A DNA stretch of 64,000 bases from positions 1,240,001 to 1,304,000 of the forward strand of contig NZ_VSLZ01000001.1 in the NCBI RefSeq assembly GCF_010747475.1, given 5' to 3'. A program made the translations under genes and the position numbers. The notes under the pieces are model-generated. The model was not told where the DNA came from and searched no databases. It saw nothing but the letters and a program-made list of their open reading frames with translations. Numbering within the stretch: the first letter of the stretch is position 1; each line of letters starts with the position of its first letter. Origin of the DNA: Halorussus sp. MSC15.2 (GTDB lineage Archaea; Halobacteriota; Halobacteria; Halobacteriales; Haladaptataceae). Below, in pieces: positions 1 through 8,636 of this stretch.

Positions 1-98
1 CCCGCAGAGAGACGAGAGCGGACCCGCCGAGAGAAGCGGTAGCGATGATGGAGAACTCCGAAATGGACGACCGCCTCCGGGCGCTAGGGTACAAATAG
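1..98 (+). CDS. 3' end of an unidentified gene (partial)
   Basis: One frame is open from the first bases to a TAG at 96-98 and would encode a charged tail ending in MDDRLRALGYK. C-termini of the form RLRxLGY are common on haloarchaeal sulfatase/phosphodiesterase-like proteins, so this may be the end of such an enzyme, but about 32 residues without a domain cannot prove it. The following 118 bases before the shikimate kinase start hold no gene. Open frames are frequent by chance in DNA this GC-rich, so confidence is low. Confidence 0.35.
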   Translation, partial: RRETRADPPREAVAMMENSEMDDRLRALGYK

Positions 99-216
99 GC
101 TGACGAACGGAGAGGGACGAGCGGCGGACCCGAGTTCTCCGATACCACTCCCCTCGTCCGGTGAGGCGATTGCACGAACCACCAGCGTCAATACGCACCG
201 CGAGAGAGTCCCGAGC

Positions 217-1089
217 ATGGACGGCCGCGCGTCTGCGTTCGCGGCGGGGACGGTACTGAACGCCCTCGCCTGCGGCAAGGGGTCGGCGTTCGCCATCGAC
301 GCCGAGACGACCGCCGAGGTCGAACTCGACGACTCGGGCGTCGTGACCGGCGAGGTCGCGGAAGACCCCGACGCCGACACGGCTCTGATAGAGCGGTGCA
401 TCGAACTCGTCGTCGCGGAGTACGCGGCGGACGCGCCCGACGCCGACGGAATTTCGGGCGGCCACGTTCGGACCGAGAGCGAAGTGCCGATGGCGGCCGG
501 ACTCAAGAGTTCCAGCGCGGCCGCGAACGCGACGGTACTGGCCGCGCTCGACGCGCTCGGAGTCGCCGAGGAGGTGTCCCGCGAGGACGCCTGTCGACTT
601 GGCGTGCGGGCGGCCCGCGACGCCGGTGTGACCGTCACGGGCGCGTTCGACGACGCCAGCGCGAGCATGCTCGGGGGCGTCACCGTCACCGACAACCGGA
701 CCGACGAACTGCTCGCGCGCGACCCCGTCGAGTGGGACGTGTTGGTCTGGACGCCGCCCGAGCAGGCCTTCAGCGCCGATGCCGACGTCGCGCGGTGCGA
801 GCGACTCGCGCCCGTCGCCGAACTGGTCGCCGACCTCGCGCTCGACGGTCGCTACGCCGACGCGATGACGGTCAACGGGTTCGCCTTCACGGCGGCGCTC
901 GGGTTCTCCGCCGACCCGATGGTGGAGGCGCTCCCCGACGTGCGCGGCGTCTCGCTGTCGGGGACCGGCCCGAGTTTCGTCGCGGTCGGCGAGCGCGCGG
1001 TGCTAGAACAGGTTCGAGACAGATGGAGTCAACGAGAGGGTACCACATGGCTGACGACGACACAGAACGACCCCGCCCGGACGAGATGA
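217..1089 (+). CDS. aroK: Shikimate kinase, archaeal GHMP type
   Basis: Phosphorylates shikimate at the 3-hydroxyl with ATP, the fifth step of the shikimate pathway, in the cytoplasm. The 290-residue protein is of the archaeal GHMP-kinase type, unrelated to the bacterial P-loop AroK. The N-terminus (DGRASAFAAGTVLNALA) is typical of haloarchaeal homologues, and the ATP-binding GHMP motif PMAAGLKSSSAAANA lies near residues 90-105. A late GTGPS motif (SLSGTGPSFVAVG) marks the C-terminal GHMP domain. The 3' end overlaps the chorismate mutase start by 43 bp, implying translational coupling and one operon. The ATG at 217 matches the usual N-terminus. Confidence 0.93.
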   Translation: MDGRASAFAAGTVLNALACGKGSAFAIDAETTAEVELDDSGVVTGEVAEDPDADTALIERCIELVVAEYAADAPDADGISGGHVRTESEVPMAAGLKSSSAAANATVLAALDALGVAEEVSREDACRLGVRAARDAGVTVTGAFDDASASMLGGVTVTDNRTDELLARDPVEWDVLVWTPPEQAFSADADVARCERLAPVAELVADLALDGRYADAMTVNGFAFTAALGFSADPMVEALPDVRGVSLSGTGPSFVAVGERAVLEQVRDRWSQREGTTWLTTTQNDPARTR

Positions 1090-1352
1090 ACCTCGCGGAA
1101 CTCCGCGAGGAGATAGAGAGCATCGACCGCGAGATAGTCGAACTCATCGCCCGCCGGACCTACGTGGCCGAGACGGTCGCGCAGGTCAAAGACGAGCGAG
1201 ACATGCCGACGACCGACGAGGACCAAGAGCAGCGCGTGATGGACCGCGCGGGCGAGAACGCCGAGCAGTTCGACGTGGACGCGAACTTGGTGAAAGCGAT
1301 TTTCAGACTGTTGATAGAACTGAACAAGGTGGAACAACGAGAGAGTAGGTAG
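1047..1352 (+). CDS. Chorismate mutase (AroQ class)
   Basis: Rearranges chorismate to prephenate, feeding phenylalanine and tyrosine synthesis. The 101-residue protein is a stand-alone AroQ-fold helical domain: LAELREEIESIDREIVELI then RTYVAETVAQVK, with the usual Arg/Lys active-site positions, and a C-terminal helix VKAIFRLLIELNK. The ATG at 1047 is preferred over an in-frame ATG at 1023 because GAGGG lies six bases upstream. It overlaps the end of aroK in another frame, so the two are very probably co-translated. Prephenate dehydrogenase lies 15 kb away in this window. Confidence 0.9.
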   Translation: MADDDTERPRPDEMNLAELREEIESIDREIVELIARRTYVAETVAQVKDERDMPTTDEDQEQRVMDRAGENAEQFDVDANLVKAIFRLLIELNKVEQRESR

Positions 1353-1681
1353 CCTGAGTCGGGCGTTTCAAGGCCTTCTACCGCCGGTAGATTCGTCGAT
1401 TCTTCTTTCGGCAGTCGCTCTGTAAACGATGTATAATGCAAGACTACTCTCGGTGGCTGGCGATGTCCACCAATACGACGACCGACATGAATTGTGAAGC
1501 GCACGCTCATGTACTTCCATCTCAACCAAACCACAGTATCAGGAAAGGGATGGAAATTATCCTTTATACGGCCGACAACCACCCAACCCCGCCTGGGCGC
1601 CAAATCACGTTCGAGATTCCGGAACGTCAGCAGTCAACGAGTACTACGTTCGAGGACGCAACGAACGTCACCCACACCGTT
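1353..1681. other. Intergenic stretch, AT-rich, no supported gene
   Basis: This 329-bp gap separates the 3' ends of two convergent genes. Sampled 60-base lines are 43-53 percent GC against about 70 percent in neighbouring coding DNA. Short open frames on both strands have no recognisable protein character. I see no tRNA or clear hairpin. Confidence 0.5.
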
Positions 1682-2506
1682 TCAATCCTCGTGTTTGGTC
1701 CGTACTGTCTCAACCCATTCTGACTTCTGAGCGACTGTTGTCCCATACCCTGATGCCGTGATACGGATTGTGTGCGTGGCCACGTACTGGGGTTGGTCAA
1801 GGGTGCGATTATGACGATAGATGTCCGCTTTGAGCGTGAACTCGCGGAGTCGGCCCTGTTCATCGACAACGAGTGACGCTGTGATGTTCGTGTAGTCCTC
1901 AGACGGGATTTCACGCAGTCGCAGGTTGCTCTTCGCTGGGACTGTGATGTTGGTAGCGGTATACCTTACGTACCCTGTTTGCAAGCCTGCATAGGTGAAG
2001 TTCATCACCTCGATGAACGAAAAGGCGGTGTCGTCCTCTCCAATCCGTGGATTCGCGTATGCCGACACGTTCCGCCGTGGCGCCTCTATCCCAAACTTAT
2101 GGTCTTCATCATCATGGGATTGATAAATCATATCGTCGATTGAGGCATTGTAGTAGCCCTCGTATTCTTCCTCTCCAGTAACTACTTTCCGCAGCGTCTG
2201 GTTGCCAAACTCAAGCCAATACGTCTCCGTTGTGCTTCTGTTCTCTTCGTACGCACCATCCCGTCCTTGGGTTTCAGTGACGGCAGTATGCACCGTGACT
2301 GTCATCGACCCACTGTTTTCCGCGTGTTGACTATGCTGAGTTTCTGCAATCGATGCATTCACGTTTGTTTTCGTATACCCCTCCGGGAATATTGGGGTGG
2401 CGGTGGTACTAGGGTGGGACGTACTGTTGGGTCTAGTGGAGAGAGTCCCTTGACAACCAGCAAGGAGAAGCATACCTGCCAGAAGAATTGGAAGCTTTTC
2501 ACTCAT
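1682..2506 (-). CDS. Secreted lipoprotein of unknown function
   Basis: The 274-residue protein begins with a short hydrophobic signal ending in a lipobox (LLLAGCQG, Cys18), so it should be lipid-anchored outside the membrane. The rest is polar, Thr/Asn-rich and carries many N-x-S/T sequons, consistent with an N-glycosylated surface protein. It resembles the large group of haloarchaeal lipoproteins with a LolA/LppX-like beta fold (for example the stretch ASLVVDEQGRLREFTLKAD), but I do not recognise a specific function. Sampled GC is 42-55 percent, clearly below the flanks, which suggests transfer or relaxed selection. No operon partner is evident. Confidence 0.75.
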   Translation of the reverse strand: MSEKLPILLAGMLLLAGCQGTLSTRPNSTSHPSTTATPIFPEGYTKTNVNASIAETQHSQHAENSGSMTVTVHTAVTETQGRDGAYEENRSTTETYWLEFGNQTLRKVVTGEEEYEGYYNASIDDMIYQSHDDEDHKFGIEAPRRNVSAYANPRIGEDDTAFSFIEVMNFTYAGLQTGYVRYTATNITVPAKSNLRLREIPSEDYTNITASLVVDEQGRLREFTLKADIYRHNRTLDQPQYVATHTIRITASGYGTTVAQKSEWVETVRTKHED

Positions 2507-2985
2507 TTATATGTTATAATCGTGTATGTTCCACTTATGTAGAACCTATGGGTCTGAACGGGGTTCGCATTGTTAGCAGGGTGAGCGACTCCATCCTCAC
2601 CGATTTCACGGAAGACGAAGAAGTGACCGAAGGAAAATCAAATCACATAAACTAATTTAGTTTTTGCTAGGGTTTGAATCAGTCGTTGGTATACCCCCAC
2701 GCTTCGTTTATAATTGAGCGCGATACAGCCATTGCCCGGTTGATTCTAAAGAGATTCCTGAAAATTCGAGGGAGAATCCATACGGGACTTCAGCTACTTG
2801 AACGAGGTGGAGCGACGAGAGAGTCGATAGCAGGTAACTATCCAAGTTCTCCGAACTCTCCTCTCTACCGATTGGTCGAAGGTTGGGGCAGTTCACGCAG
2901 TAGGCAGAACTGTGAGACGTTCCACTGGACTCATTGCCGTTCTTGGAGGGGCGATTATTAGTAACCTTAGCAACAACTATACCGT
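2507..2985. other. AT-rich divergent intergenic region
   Basis: This 479-bp spacer lies between a leftward lipoprotein gene and a rightward membrane-protein gene, so it must hold both promoters. GC falls to about 37 percent around 2641-2700. A perfect inverted repeat AAACTA-ATT-TAGTTT sits at 2649-2663 and could be an operator. Two overlapping open frames (2674-2961 plus, 2708-3055 minus) show no family features and are not called. Confidence 0.45.
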
Positions 2986-3498
2986 ATGGCATTCCAGTCC
3001 GACCGACTTCACGACCTGATTCTCGGTGTGGAGCGGTCAAGGTCACGACGGGCACTCGCTCTAGGAGGCGTGTTTCTCATCGCCGGTCTGACGTTGGAGT
3101 ACCTTCTCTTCGTCACGAAGTTCGAGAACGGGGTCGTCGAGGTGCTACACGAGGTGTTCCTCCTCAATGAATACGTACCTAATTGGCACGCGACCGGTGC
3201 GTTCTTCGTTATCGGCCTCGCCGCACTTCACGCCTATCTGAACGAAGGGTACCTCCCGAGCGTACTCCTTGGATGGAGCCTCGTCTACGGAAACGTCATC
3301 TGGACGATTGGGTCTCTCCAGAGAATTGAGAACTACTACCTCGACCCCGTTGCGGCGTTCGGACGCACGTTCCCCGAAGCCGTCGTCCTCGCCACGCTCG
3401 GGTTCGTTATCGGTATCGGTCTCCGTCAAGCGCGGAAGCGTCGGCGAGACCACGCTATACCGCAGTCAGACCAAGCAGAGGCTCACTCTACCGGTTGA
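2986..3498 (+). CDS. Small multi-pass membrane protein, unknown function
   Basis: The 170-residue protein has about four hydrophobic segments: residues ~22-43 (ALALGGVFLIAGLTLEYLLF), ~69-86, ~92-110 (LPSVLLGWSLVYGNVIWTIG) and ~128-146, followed by a basic, hydrophilic C-terminus. That layout indicates an integral membrane protein with a cytoplasmic tail. I recognise no family. It stands alone on its strand, with an AT-rich spacer upstream and a long non-coding stretch downstream. Its composition is nearer the haloarchaeal norm than the preceding lipoprotein. Confidence 0.7.
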   Translation: MAFQSDRLHDLILGVERSRSRRALALGGVFLIAGLTLEYLLFVTKFENGVVEVLHEVFLLNEYVPNWHATGAFFVIGLAALHAYLNEGYLPSVLLGWSLVYGNVIWTIGSLQRIENYYLDPVAAFGRTFPEAVVLATLGFVIGIGLRQARKRRRDHAIPQSDQAEAHSTG

Positions 3499-3926
3499 AT
3501 TTTCGGAGGGAAACGATACCATCACAGCGGCCGGACTCGGCCAGCAATAAGTACGTGTCTACTATTCGTTCGTAGGAGTCGTCACGAGCGGGTCGTAAGC
3601 GGTAACGTAGACGAAATCTGTAACGTCGGTCCGGAGCCTGAACGAGGCGAACAACGAAAGAGCGAGTAACGATTAAAGTTCACGGACCTGTTCTAATTGT
3701 ACTCCCCGGTTCGGTGGCTGTGACTCTCTCTACCTCCTGAAAGGTGACCCTCTCTCCTCCAATCCAGTCGAGCGGGACGGAGTCAGTTCCGGTTGCTCCC
3801 AACGTGGACTCGTCTCCGTACAACGGGCCGACACCTTCGCTTCGAGAAGGGGCCGATACCTCGCCGGTCCAGTCCCAAAGTCGTCGAGGGAGCGGACCAT
3901 CGAGAGCGGTTCGGCGCACGTCGTAG
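3499..3926. other. Intergenic region, no supported gene
   Basis: This 428-bp gap lies between convergent genes. A minus-strand open frame at 3680-3958 would overlap the end of the GAF gene but has low-complexity, non-family sequence. A short AT-rich patch (AGTTCACGG..TCTAATTGTAC, about 3675-3700) may be terminator-like. Nothing else is evident. Confidence 0.4.
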
Positions 3927-4352
3927 TCAGAGACGCTGGGCGATTCGTGCGCCAACACGCATCAATCGGTCGCGCTCCGTCGGCGTGAACTCGTACGGCT
4001 CAAGTTTGGCGATTCCGAGGGTTCCTTCGAGCGTGCCGCTCAACCCGATAATCGGAGCGGCGATGGACCCTTCCAACATCGTCTCGCGCGCACCGGGTTC
4101 GACGACGCCGGAGTCGTCGGTCTGTAGGTTGCATACCTGCACCGGTTCCCGACGCTCGGCCGCCAGCCCCGCCATGCCTTTGCCGAACGGAATCGTCTCG
4201 ATTTCGGCGACGACGGTATCCGGGATTCCCTCCTGAGCCACGAGCGTCAGTTCGTCGCCCTCCGCCCGATGGAGGGTCCCCGAGGTGCAGTCGAACTCCT
4301 CCAAAACGTCGCGCAGAAGCGCCGTCGGGGTCTCGTCGTTCCGCCGCGTCAT
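3927..4352 (-). CDS. GAF-domain protein
   Basis: The 141-residue protein is essentially a single GAF domain: an N-terminal helix (LLRDVLEEFDCTSGTLHRAEG), the central strands (LTLVAQEGIPD, IPFGKGMAGLAAERREPVQVCNL), and the closing segment SIAAPIIGLSGTLEGTLGIAKL. GAF domains sense small molecules or serve as dimerising modules in signalling. With no attached output domain it is probably a stand-alone sensor or a partner of another regulator. FGKGMAG and the preceding residues match the ligand-pocket region of the family. It lies 58 bp downstream of the sugar-dehydrogenase-like gene on the same strand, so cotranscription is possible. The ligand is unknown. Confidence 0.8.
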   Translation of the reverse strand: MTRRNDETPTALLRDVLEEFDCTSGTLHRAEGDELTLVAQEGIPDTVVAEIETIPFGKGMAGLAAERREPVQVCNLQTDDSGVVEPGARETMLEGSIAAPIIGLSGTLEGTLGIAKLEPYEFTPTERDRLMRVGARIAQRL

Positions 4353-4410
4353 AGCACGTCGTTCTCCGGTTTCGTGGACGGTCGGTACTGCACGAGTCTC
4401 CTCTCACCGT

Positions 4411-5979
4411 TCAGTAGGCTGTCGGGGTGACTCTCCAAACCACTCCGGTTTCCCGGTCCCATTCGACCGGGAGGTGTCCTTGCGCGATTCGGGCGCGGTT
4501 GATTCGTTGGACGCCGAAGTCCACGATGTACATAGCGCCGTCGGGTCCGAACTTCACGTCGTACGGTCGCTCGAGTCCCTCGCCGACTCGGCCTTGCTTC
4601 GATGCTGGCCCCGGCTTTGCATTCTGGACGAACGCCCGCACGTCCTGTCTCCCCTCGCCGTCAGTGTCGATGACGGCGATTCGACACCCCGCCGGCTTGT
4701 CTCGGAGTGGGTTCGTGGTCCACGAGAGGTCGCCGTACTCGGGGACGAACAGTTGACCGGCGTACTCGTCCCAAGACGAGGGCGCGACGTCCGGTTTCGA
4801 CGGTGACGCGTTCACCTCGTGCAGGCCGGCAACGAGCGACTCGTCCGGCTGTTCCAGACCACTTGCCTCGTGGTCGATGAGAAAAGACAGCTCTTGGGGC
4901 TGTCGTTCGCCGTCGATGTACGGTTGGGCAATCGTGGAGTTGGTGGGTTGGTATTTCGGACTCGTGACGGGGTCCATGTTGGCCGTGAAATCCGGCCAGC
5001 CGTACCACGCGCCCTCTCGGACCCGGTAGGTGGCGTCGTAATTGTCCACGATAGGCCGCCCGGGAGCGTTGTCGTACCCGTTTTCGGCGACGAACATCTC
5101 GCCTCGCTCGTTCCACGCGATGCCGACTGCATTACGTAGGCCCCACACGAGGGGTTCGACGGTAGCTTCCGCGTCTTGGGGGTCGAACGCGAGGATGGAG
5201 CCGCCGCACTTATCGCGGCCTTCGATTACCTGACCGGGTTCCGTTTCGGTCCCGAACGGGACGAACGCTCCCGTCAGCGCGGTTCCCGATTCCCCGTCTC
5301 GGAAGTCGGGAAGTTCGATGTTCACGCCTCTGAGGACGATGTCCTCCGCTACGGTCGGGTGGCCGTCCGGGGCTTTCTGCACGAACGGAATCATGACTTG
5401 GTCCATGAACCCGGAGTTGCCCGCGATGCCGGAGCAGACGTACATCTGTCCGCCGCTGTCCACTCGAATGTCGTTGAGCTGATGGTCCGACTTGGCGTCG
5501 ACGATGCCGCCGAGAATCGGCGTGCGCTCCCCGTCCAGCGTCACCTTGGACACCGCTCCGGACAGGTCCTCCTCGCGGTGCGTGATGTAGAAGGCGTCGT
5601 CGTGCCAAGTCATCCCCGAGATGGCGGGATAAATCTCGTCGTCCAGGTTGACCACCTCCGTCACCTCCCCGTCTTCTAGAAGGAGTATTCGCGCCGACGC
5701 GTCGTCCTCGTCGAGAAATGCTCCGCCTGCTTCAGCCACGTACATGCTCCCCTCGTCGTCCCAAGCGACGGAGGTGGGGTACGTGAGACCGTCCGCTACT
5801 TTTTCGATTTCGTACCCGCCCGGAAGCCGAATCATGGGGAAGCGTGAGGAGGAGTCGAGACGCCAACTGTCCCTCCGGTGGCGTATCGCCTCACGTTGCT
5901 CCGAGAGCATCGTCGAACCGACACTGAGACCGCCAGCCATTGCTTTCCGGGCCAGACCGCGAGATGGTTGTTCTTTCAT
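4411..5979 (-). CDS. PQQ-dependent sugar dehydrogenase-like beta-propeller protein
   Basis: The 522-residue protein resembles soluble glucose/sorbosone-dehydrogenase-type six-bladed propellers. Blade motifs recur: YPTSVAWDDEGSMYVAEAGG, ISGMTWHDDAFYITHRE, LNDIRVDSGGQMYVCSG, LRNAVGIAWNERGEMFVAENG, and PYDVKFGPDGAMYIVDFG. Enzymes of this family oxidise sugars with PQQ, but many archaeal members are only propeller-like, and I cannot confirm the cofactor residues by eye. The first ~50 residues lack an obvious signal peptide and are basic and polar, unusual for a family often exported. An internal start such as the Met before IRLPGGYE is possible. Confidence 0.75.
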   Translation of the reverse strand: MKEQPSRGLARKAMAGGLSVGSTMLSEQREAIRHRRDSWRLDSSSRFPMIRLPGGYEIEKVADGLTYPTSVAWDDEGSMYVAEAGGAFLDEDDASARILLLEDGEVTEVVNLDDEIYPAISGMTWHDDAFYITHREEDLSGAVSKVTLDGERTPILGGIVDAKSDHQLNDIRVDSGGQMYVCSGIAGNSGFMDQVMIPFVQKAPDGHPTVAEDIVLRGVNIELPDFRDGESGTALTGAFVPFGTETEPGQVIEGRDKCGGSILAFDPQDAEATVEPLVWGLRNAVGIAWNERGEMFVAENGYDNAPGRPIVDNYDATYRVREGAWYGWPDFTANMDPVTSPKYQPTNSTIAQPYIDGERQPQELSFLIDHEASGLEQPDESLVAGLHEVNASPSKPDVAPSSWDEYAGQLFVPEYGDLSWTTNPLRDKPAGCRIAVIDTDGEGRQDVRAFVQNAKPGPASKQGRVGEGLERPYDVKFGPDGAMYIVDFGVQRINRARIAQGHLPVEWDRETGVVWRVTPTAY

Positions 5980-6399
5980 TCTGGTTCTCCCTTGCTGGGA
6001 GACGATTGTCGTTATCTACGCGATTAACCCTTGTTGCCAATTATCATCACCCGAAAGACGACAGTCAGCGCCCGTGGTAGGGCCGCGATTCCCTGCGCTG
6101 CTCACAGAGTACCACGCTGGCGACAGTAGAGCGGCGTCCAGAGAACCGATTGACTCCACGCGAGTATGATGCTGCGGCGGTGGACGGGAAGCGGAAAACC
6201 GTCCTAACCGCGAACCACGAGCGGAGACGAACGAGGTTGAGCAACGAGGGACAGGATAGCGTTGTCCGAGAATCTATCCGAAACGGTTCCTCAGCAGTCG
6301 AATACGAGCGGGGGGAACTGAAGTCCCTGTGTAAATACAGACCAGATACCTTCGTACTCAGACAGTAGCTTATACAGTTTTGTCTCCACGTGATTGCGT
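5980..6399. other. Divergent intergenic region
   Basis: These 420 bp separate two divergently transcribed genes and hold both promoters; the TATA element for the rightward gene is listed separately. An open frame at 6150-6368 encodes a low-information, Arg/Glu-rich peptide and is not supported. No repeat or RNA gene was recognised. Confidence 0.45.
6370..6375 (+). promoter_or_regulatory. TATA box of the GNAT gene
   Basis: TTATAC lies 25-30 bases before the ATG at 6400, the spacing expected when transcription begins at or next to the start codon. It supports ATG 6400 over the in-frame TTG at 6394. Confidence 0.6.
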
Positions 6400-6885
6400 A
6401 TGGCCGCTGACCTCACGCTTCGCGCTGCGACGGTCGCCGAGACGGAGGCAATCTTCGTCGTTCACGTCGCGGCTATCGTCGCTCACGGACCGTCTGCCTA
6501 CACCGACAAACAGGTTGCGGCGTGGGCAGCAAAGGCAGAGGGGACCGAGAGATATGTAGACGCCATCGAGGACCCTTCGACCGAACTCGTCGTCGCGGAG
6601 TCCGGTGATTGCGTCGTCGGATTCGGTGAACTCGACGTGGAAAACGGTGGCGTCGAGGCTGTCTTCGTCGACCCGGAGCGTAACGGAGAAGGCATCGGTT
6701 CGTCAATACTGAACCACTTCGAGCAGCGACTGCGGAACGAGGGGTTCGACGTCGTTCGTCTGCGGGCCGTTCTCAACGCCGTCGGCTTCTACGAACGGCA
6801 GGGGTACGAGCGAGTGGAGCGCGTGACGACTACGACTACCAACGACGTCGATGTAGATTCGGTGCGGATGGAGAAACCGCTCTAA
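6400..6885 (+). CDS. GNAT-family N-acetyltransferase
   Basis: The 161-residue protein has the GNAT fold. An N-terminal strand/helix (LTLRAATVAETEAIFVVH) is followed by VVAESGDCVVGFGELDV. The acetyl-CoA-binding motif A is AVFVDPERNGEGIGSSIL (R/Q-x-x-G-x-G/A pattern), and a C-terminal GFYERQGYERV segment is typical of motif B. It acetylates an unknown amine, on a small molecule or protein, in the cytoplasm. The start at 6400 is supported by a TATA box. The closest resemblance is to YafP/ElaA-like single-domain acetyltransferases. No neighbour suggests the substrate. Confidence 0.88.
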   Translation: MAADLTLRAATVAETEAIFVVHVAAIVAHGPSAYTDKQVAAWAAKAEGTERYVDAIEDPSTELVVAESGDCVVGFGELDVENGGVEAVFVDPERNGEGIGSSILNHFEQRLRNEGFDVVRLRAVLNAVGFYERQGYERVERVTTTTTNDVDVDSVRMEKPL

Positions 6886-6918
6886 TATCGACACTCTCGC
6901 CGCCGGACCCGCGGCCCG

Positions 6919-7341
6919 CTACCGCTGTTCGGGTTGCACGGAGCGCCGGGGAGTCGCGGCCGAGTCGGGCGCGGAGTCGTGGTAGAACGAGAGGAGTTCT
7001 TCGAGGAGTACCGCGTCCCGGTCGTGGGGGTCGTAGTGGTGGTCGATGAAGTCCTCGGCGTCTTGGACGTTGCCCCGGAGCGCGTGCTTCCGGATGAACA
7101 GGACGGATTCGAGGAACGAGATACCGTCGCCCTCCGAGGGACCCGCCGAGTCGCGGATGAGTTGGGCTTCGAGTTCCTCGAAGTCCAGCGTCTCGGGTTC
7201 GAATTCGGGGTCGAGTTGCGCGAGGACGTACTCCGAGCAGAAGCGGTGGAACTCGGATTTGCTCTCCACGACGCCGTCATCGACGAGTGCTTCGATTTCC
7301 TCGACCACGGGTTCGGGAAATCGAACGGTACTCTTGACCAT
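6919..7341 (-). CDS. Ribbon-helix-helix (CopG-like) DNA-binding regulator
   Basis: The first ~45 residues (VKSTVRFPEPVVEEIEALVDDG, then SKSEFHRFCSEYVLAQL) form a ribbon-helix-helix fold: one beta strand that inserts in the major groove and two helices for dimerisation. The remaining ~95 residues are acidic and helical (FIRKHALRGNVQDAEDFIDHHYDPHDRDAV) and may bind a partner or effector. It is 140 residues, longer than minimal CopG repressors. It is transcribed divergently from the AN1 zinc-finger gene, so the shared ~170-bp spacer is a plausible operator site for self-regulation. The target is unknown. Confidence 0.85.
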   Translation of the reverse strand: MVKSTVRFPEPVVEEIEALVDDGVVESKSEFHRFCSEYVLAQLDPEFEPETLDFEELEAQLIRDSAGPSEGDGISFLESVLFIRKHALRGNVQDAEDFIDHHYDPHDRDAVLLEELLSFYHDSAPDSAATPRRSVQPEQR

Positions 7342-7514
7342 GTGACTTTGTTCACAGTACCGTCAAATAAACCTTGCTCACAACTGTCTCGTTCGCTCGA
7401 AATCGGTACGAGACCGTCGCAGGACTCGGTAGCGCGACTATCGAGTTCCGTCCCGTCGTCACGACTGCGCGAACCGACCCATACTTCCTTGGTAATCGAT
7501 AATGTAGTTTCTGC

Positions 7515-7688
7515 ATGGCCACTTGTGAGGAGTGCGGCGAGAAACTGGTCGGGGAACGGGGGTGTTCGTACTGTCAGGGCACCTTCTGCCAGCACCACCA
7601 ACTCCCGGAGAAACACGACTGTCCCGGCGTCAAGAATCTGGACCAGACCGGCCACCGGTTCGACAGCGGGTTCGACGCGTCGGAGTAG
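7515..7688 (+). CDS. AN1-type zinc-finger protein, 57 aa
   Basis: This short gene encodes an AN1-like zinc finger: CEECGEKL, then CSYCQGTFCQHHQLPEKHDC, i.e. C-x2-C spaced from C-x2-C-x4-C and His/Cys ligands, enough for two zinc ions. Such tiny AN1 proteins are conserved in haloarchaea and are presumed protein-interaction or regulatory modules; no specific role is known to me. The ATG at 7515 opens directly into the finger, and the frame ends at TAG 7688 after a short polar tail. It is divergent from the RHH regulator. Confidence 0.85.
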   Translation: MATCEECGEKLVGERGCSYCQGTFCQHHQLPEKHDCPGVKNLDQTGHRFDSGFDASE

Positions 7689-7748
7689 ACCGGGTCGGGG
7701 ACCGGGGGCCTGCGGCGTCTGGTGACGACCCGTCGGGGTCCCCGGCGC

Positions 7749-8564
7749 TCAGAACTGCTCGGCGAGTTCGTCCAGCGCGTCGTGATGCTCGGTCGTGTGG
7801 GGAGCGGTCAGCGGTGAGACGCTAATTTTGCCCTCGTAGACCGCCCGGCGGTCGGTGCCCTCCGGGTCGGGCAGGTTGTCGTCCTCCATCTGGCCCCACG
7901 TGTTGTCGTGGAGCGTGACCACGCCGTCCTCCTCTGTGGCGTCCATGTCGTAGACGTGCGAGGGTCGCGTGACGACCATCGGGGTTCGCTGGTCGGTGTC
8001 CACCACGCCGCCCCCACTGTCTTCGACCGCGCTCGCCTCCGAGGGGAGCGGCGCGTTGACGTTGAGGTACTCGGCGTTCTCGAAGACGCCCGCGTCGGGG
8101 GCGCGCTCGACGAGGTAGCGGACCGCCTCGGCGACCTCGGCGTACTCTTCGGGTTCGGTGTCGCGAGGCCACTCGCTCTGGGGGACGTGAAGCGACGCCG
8201 CGATGGCCGGCACACCGAAGAAGGCGGCCTCGACCGCGGCGCTGACGGTCCCCGAGCGACCGAGGACGTACGCGCCGATGTTCGCGCCCTCGTTGCATCC
8301 CGAGACCACGATGTCGGGGTAGGGACCGAGTTCGGCGAGTCCGGCGACCACGCAGTCGGAGGGCGTCCCCTCCACGGCGTAGCCGAGTTCGTGTTCGCGG
8401 ACGGGGACCTCGTAGGTCATCGCCCGGCCGACCGCGCTCTGGTCGTCGGCGGGCGCGACGGTAGTGACGTTGCCGACCGCCGAGAGGGCGTCGTAGAGGG
8501 CGCGGATACCGGGGCTGTCTATCCCGTCGTCGTTCGTCAACAGGATTTCGCGGTCGTCGCTCAT
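7749..8564 (-). CDS. surE: 5'/3'-nucleotidase SurE
   Basis: SurE removes phosphate from nucleoside monophosphates, a metal-dependent survival-protein phosphatase of the cytoplasm. The N-terminus ILLTNDDGIDSPGIRAL carries the twin Asp metal ligands (Asp12-Asp13). VAPADDQSAVGRAMT supplies the conserved Ser. DIVVSGCNEGANIG is the Asn-containing G-x-N-x-G loop, and SGTVSAAVEAAFFGVPAIA the following signature. At 271 residues the length is normal. I start at the ATG at 8564 (MSDDREILL), not an upstream ATG at 8591 that would add a non-conserved tail. Confidence 0.94.
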   Translation of the reverse strand: MSDDREILLTNDDGIDSPGIRALYDALSAVGNVTTVAPADDQSAVGRAMTYEVPVREHELGYAVEGTPSDCVVAGLAELGPYPDIVVSGCNEGANIGAYVLGRSGTVSAAVEAAFFGVPAIAASLHVPQSEWPRDTEPEEYAEVAEAVRYLVERAPDAGVFENAEYLNVNAPLPSEASAVEDSGGGVVDTDQRTPMVVTRPSHVYDMDATEEDGVVTLHDNTWGQMEDDNLPDPEGTDRRAVYEGKISVSPLTAPHTTEHHDALDELAEQF

Positions 8565-8636
8565 GGTCGCAACGTTACGGTGGATGGTCAAAAGTCCTAC
8601 CGCTCCGGGCGGCCGACCGCGCGGCGCTGCACGTCG

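Noticed and set aside
2674-3055. Two overlapping open frames in the AT-rich divergent spacer
   Set aside because: No domain, odd composition, no promoter spacing, and they overlap each other on opposite strands and the membrane-protein gene.
3680-3958. Minus-strand open frame beyond the GAF gene
   Set aside because: Overlaps the GAF gene end and encodes low-information sequence unlike any family.
6150-6368. 72-codon plus-strand open frame before the GNAT gene
   Set aside because: Arg/Glu-rich with no family character; the GNAT promoter lies right after it.
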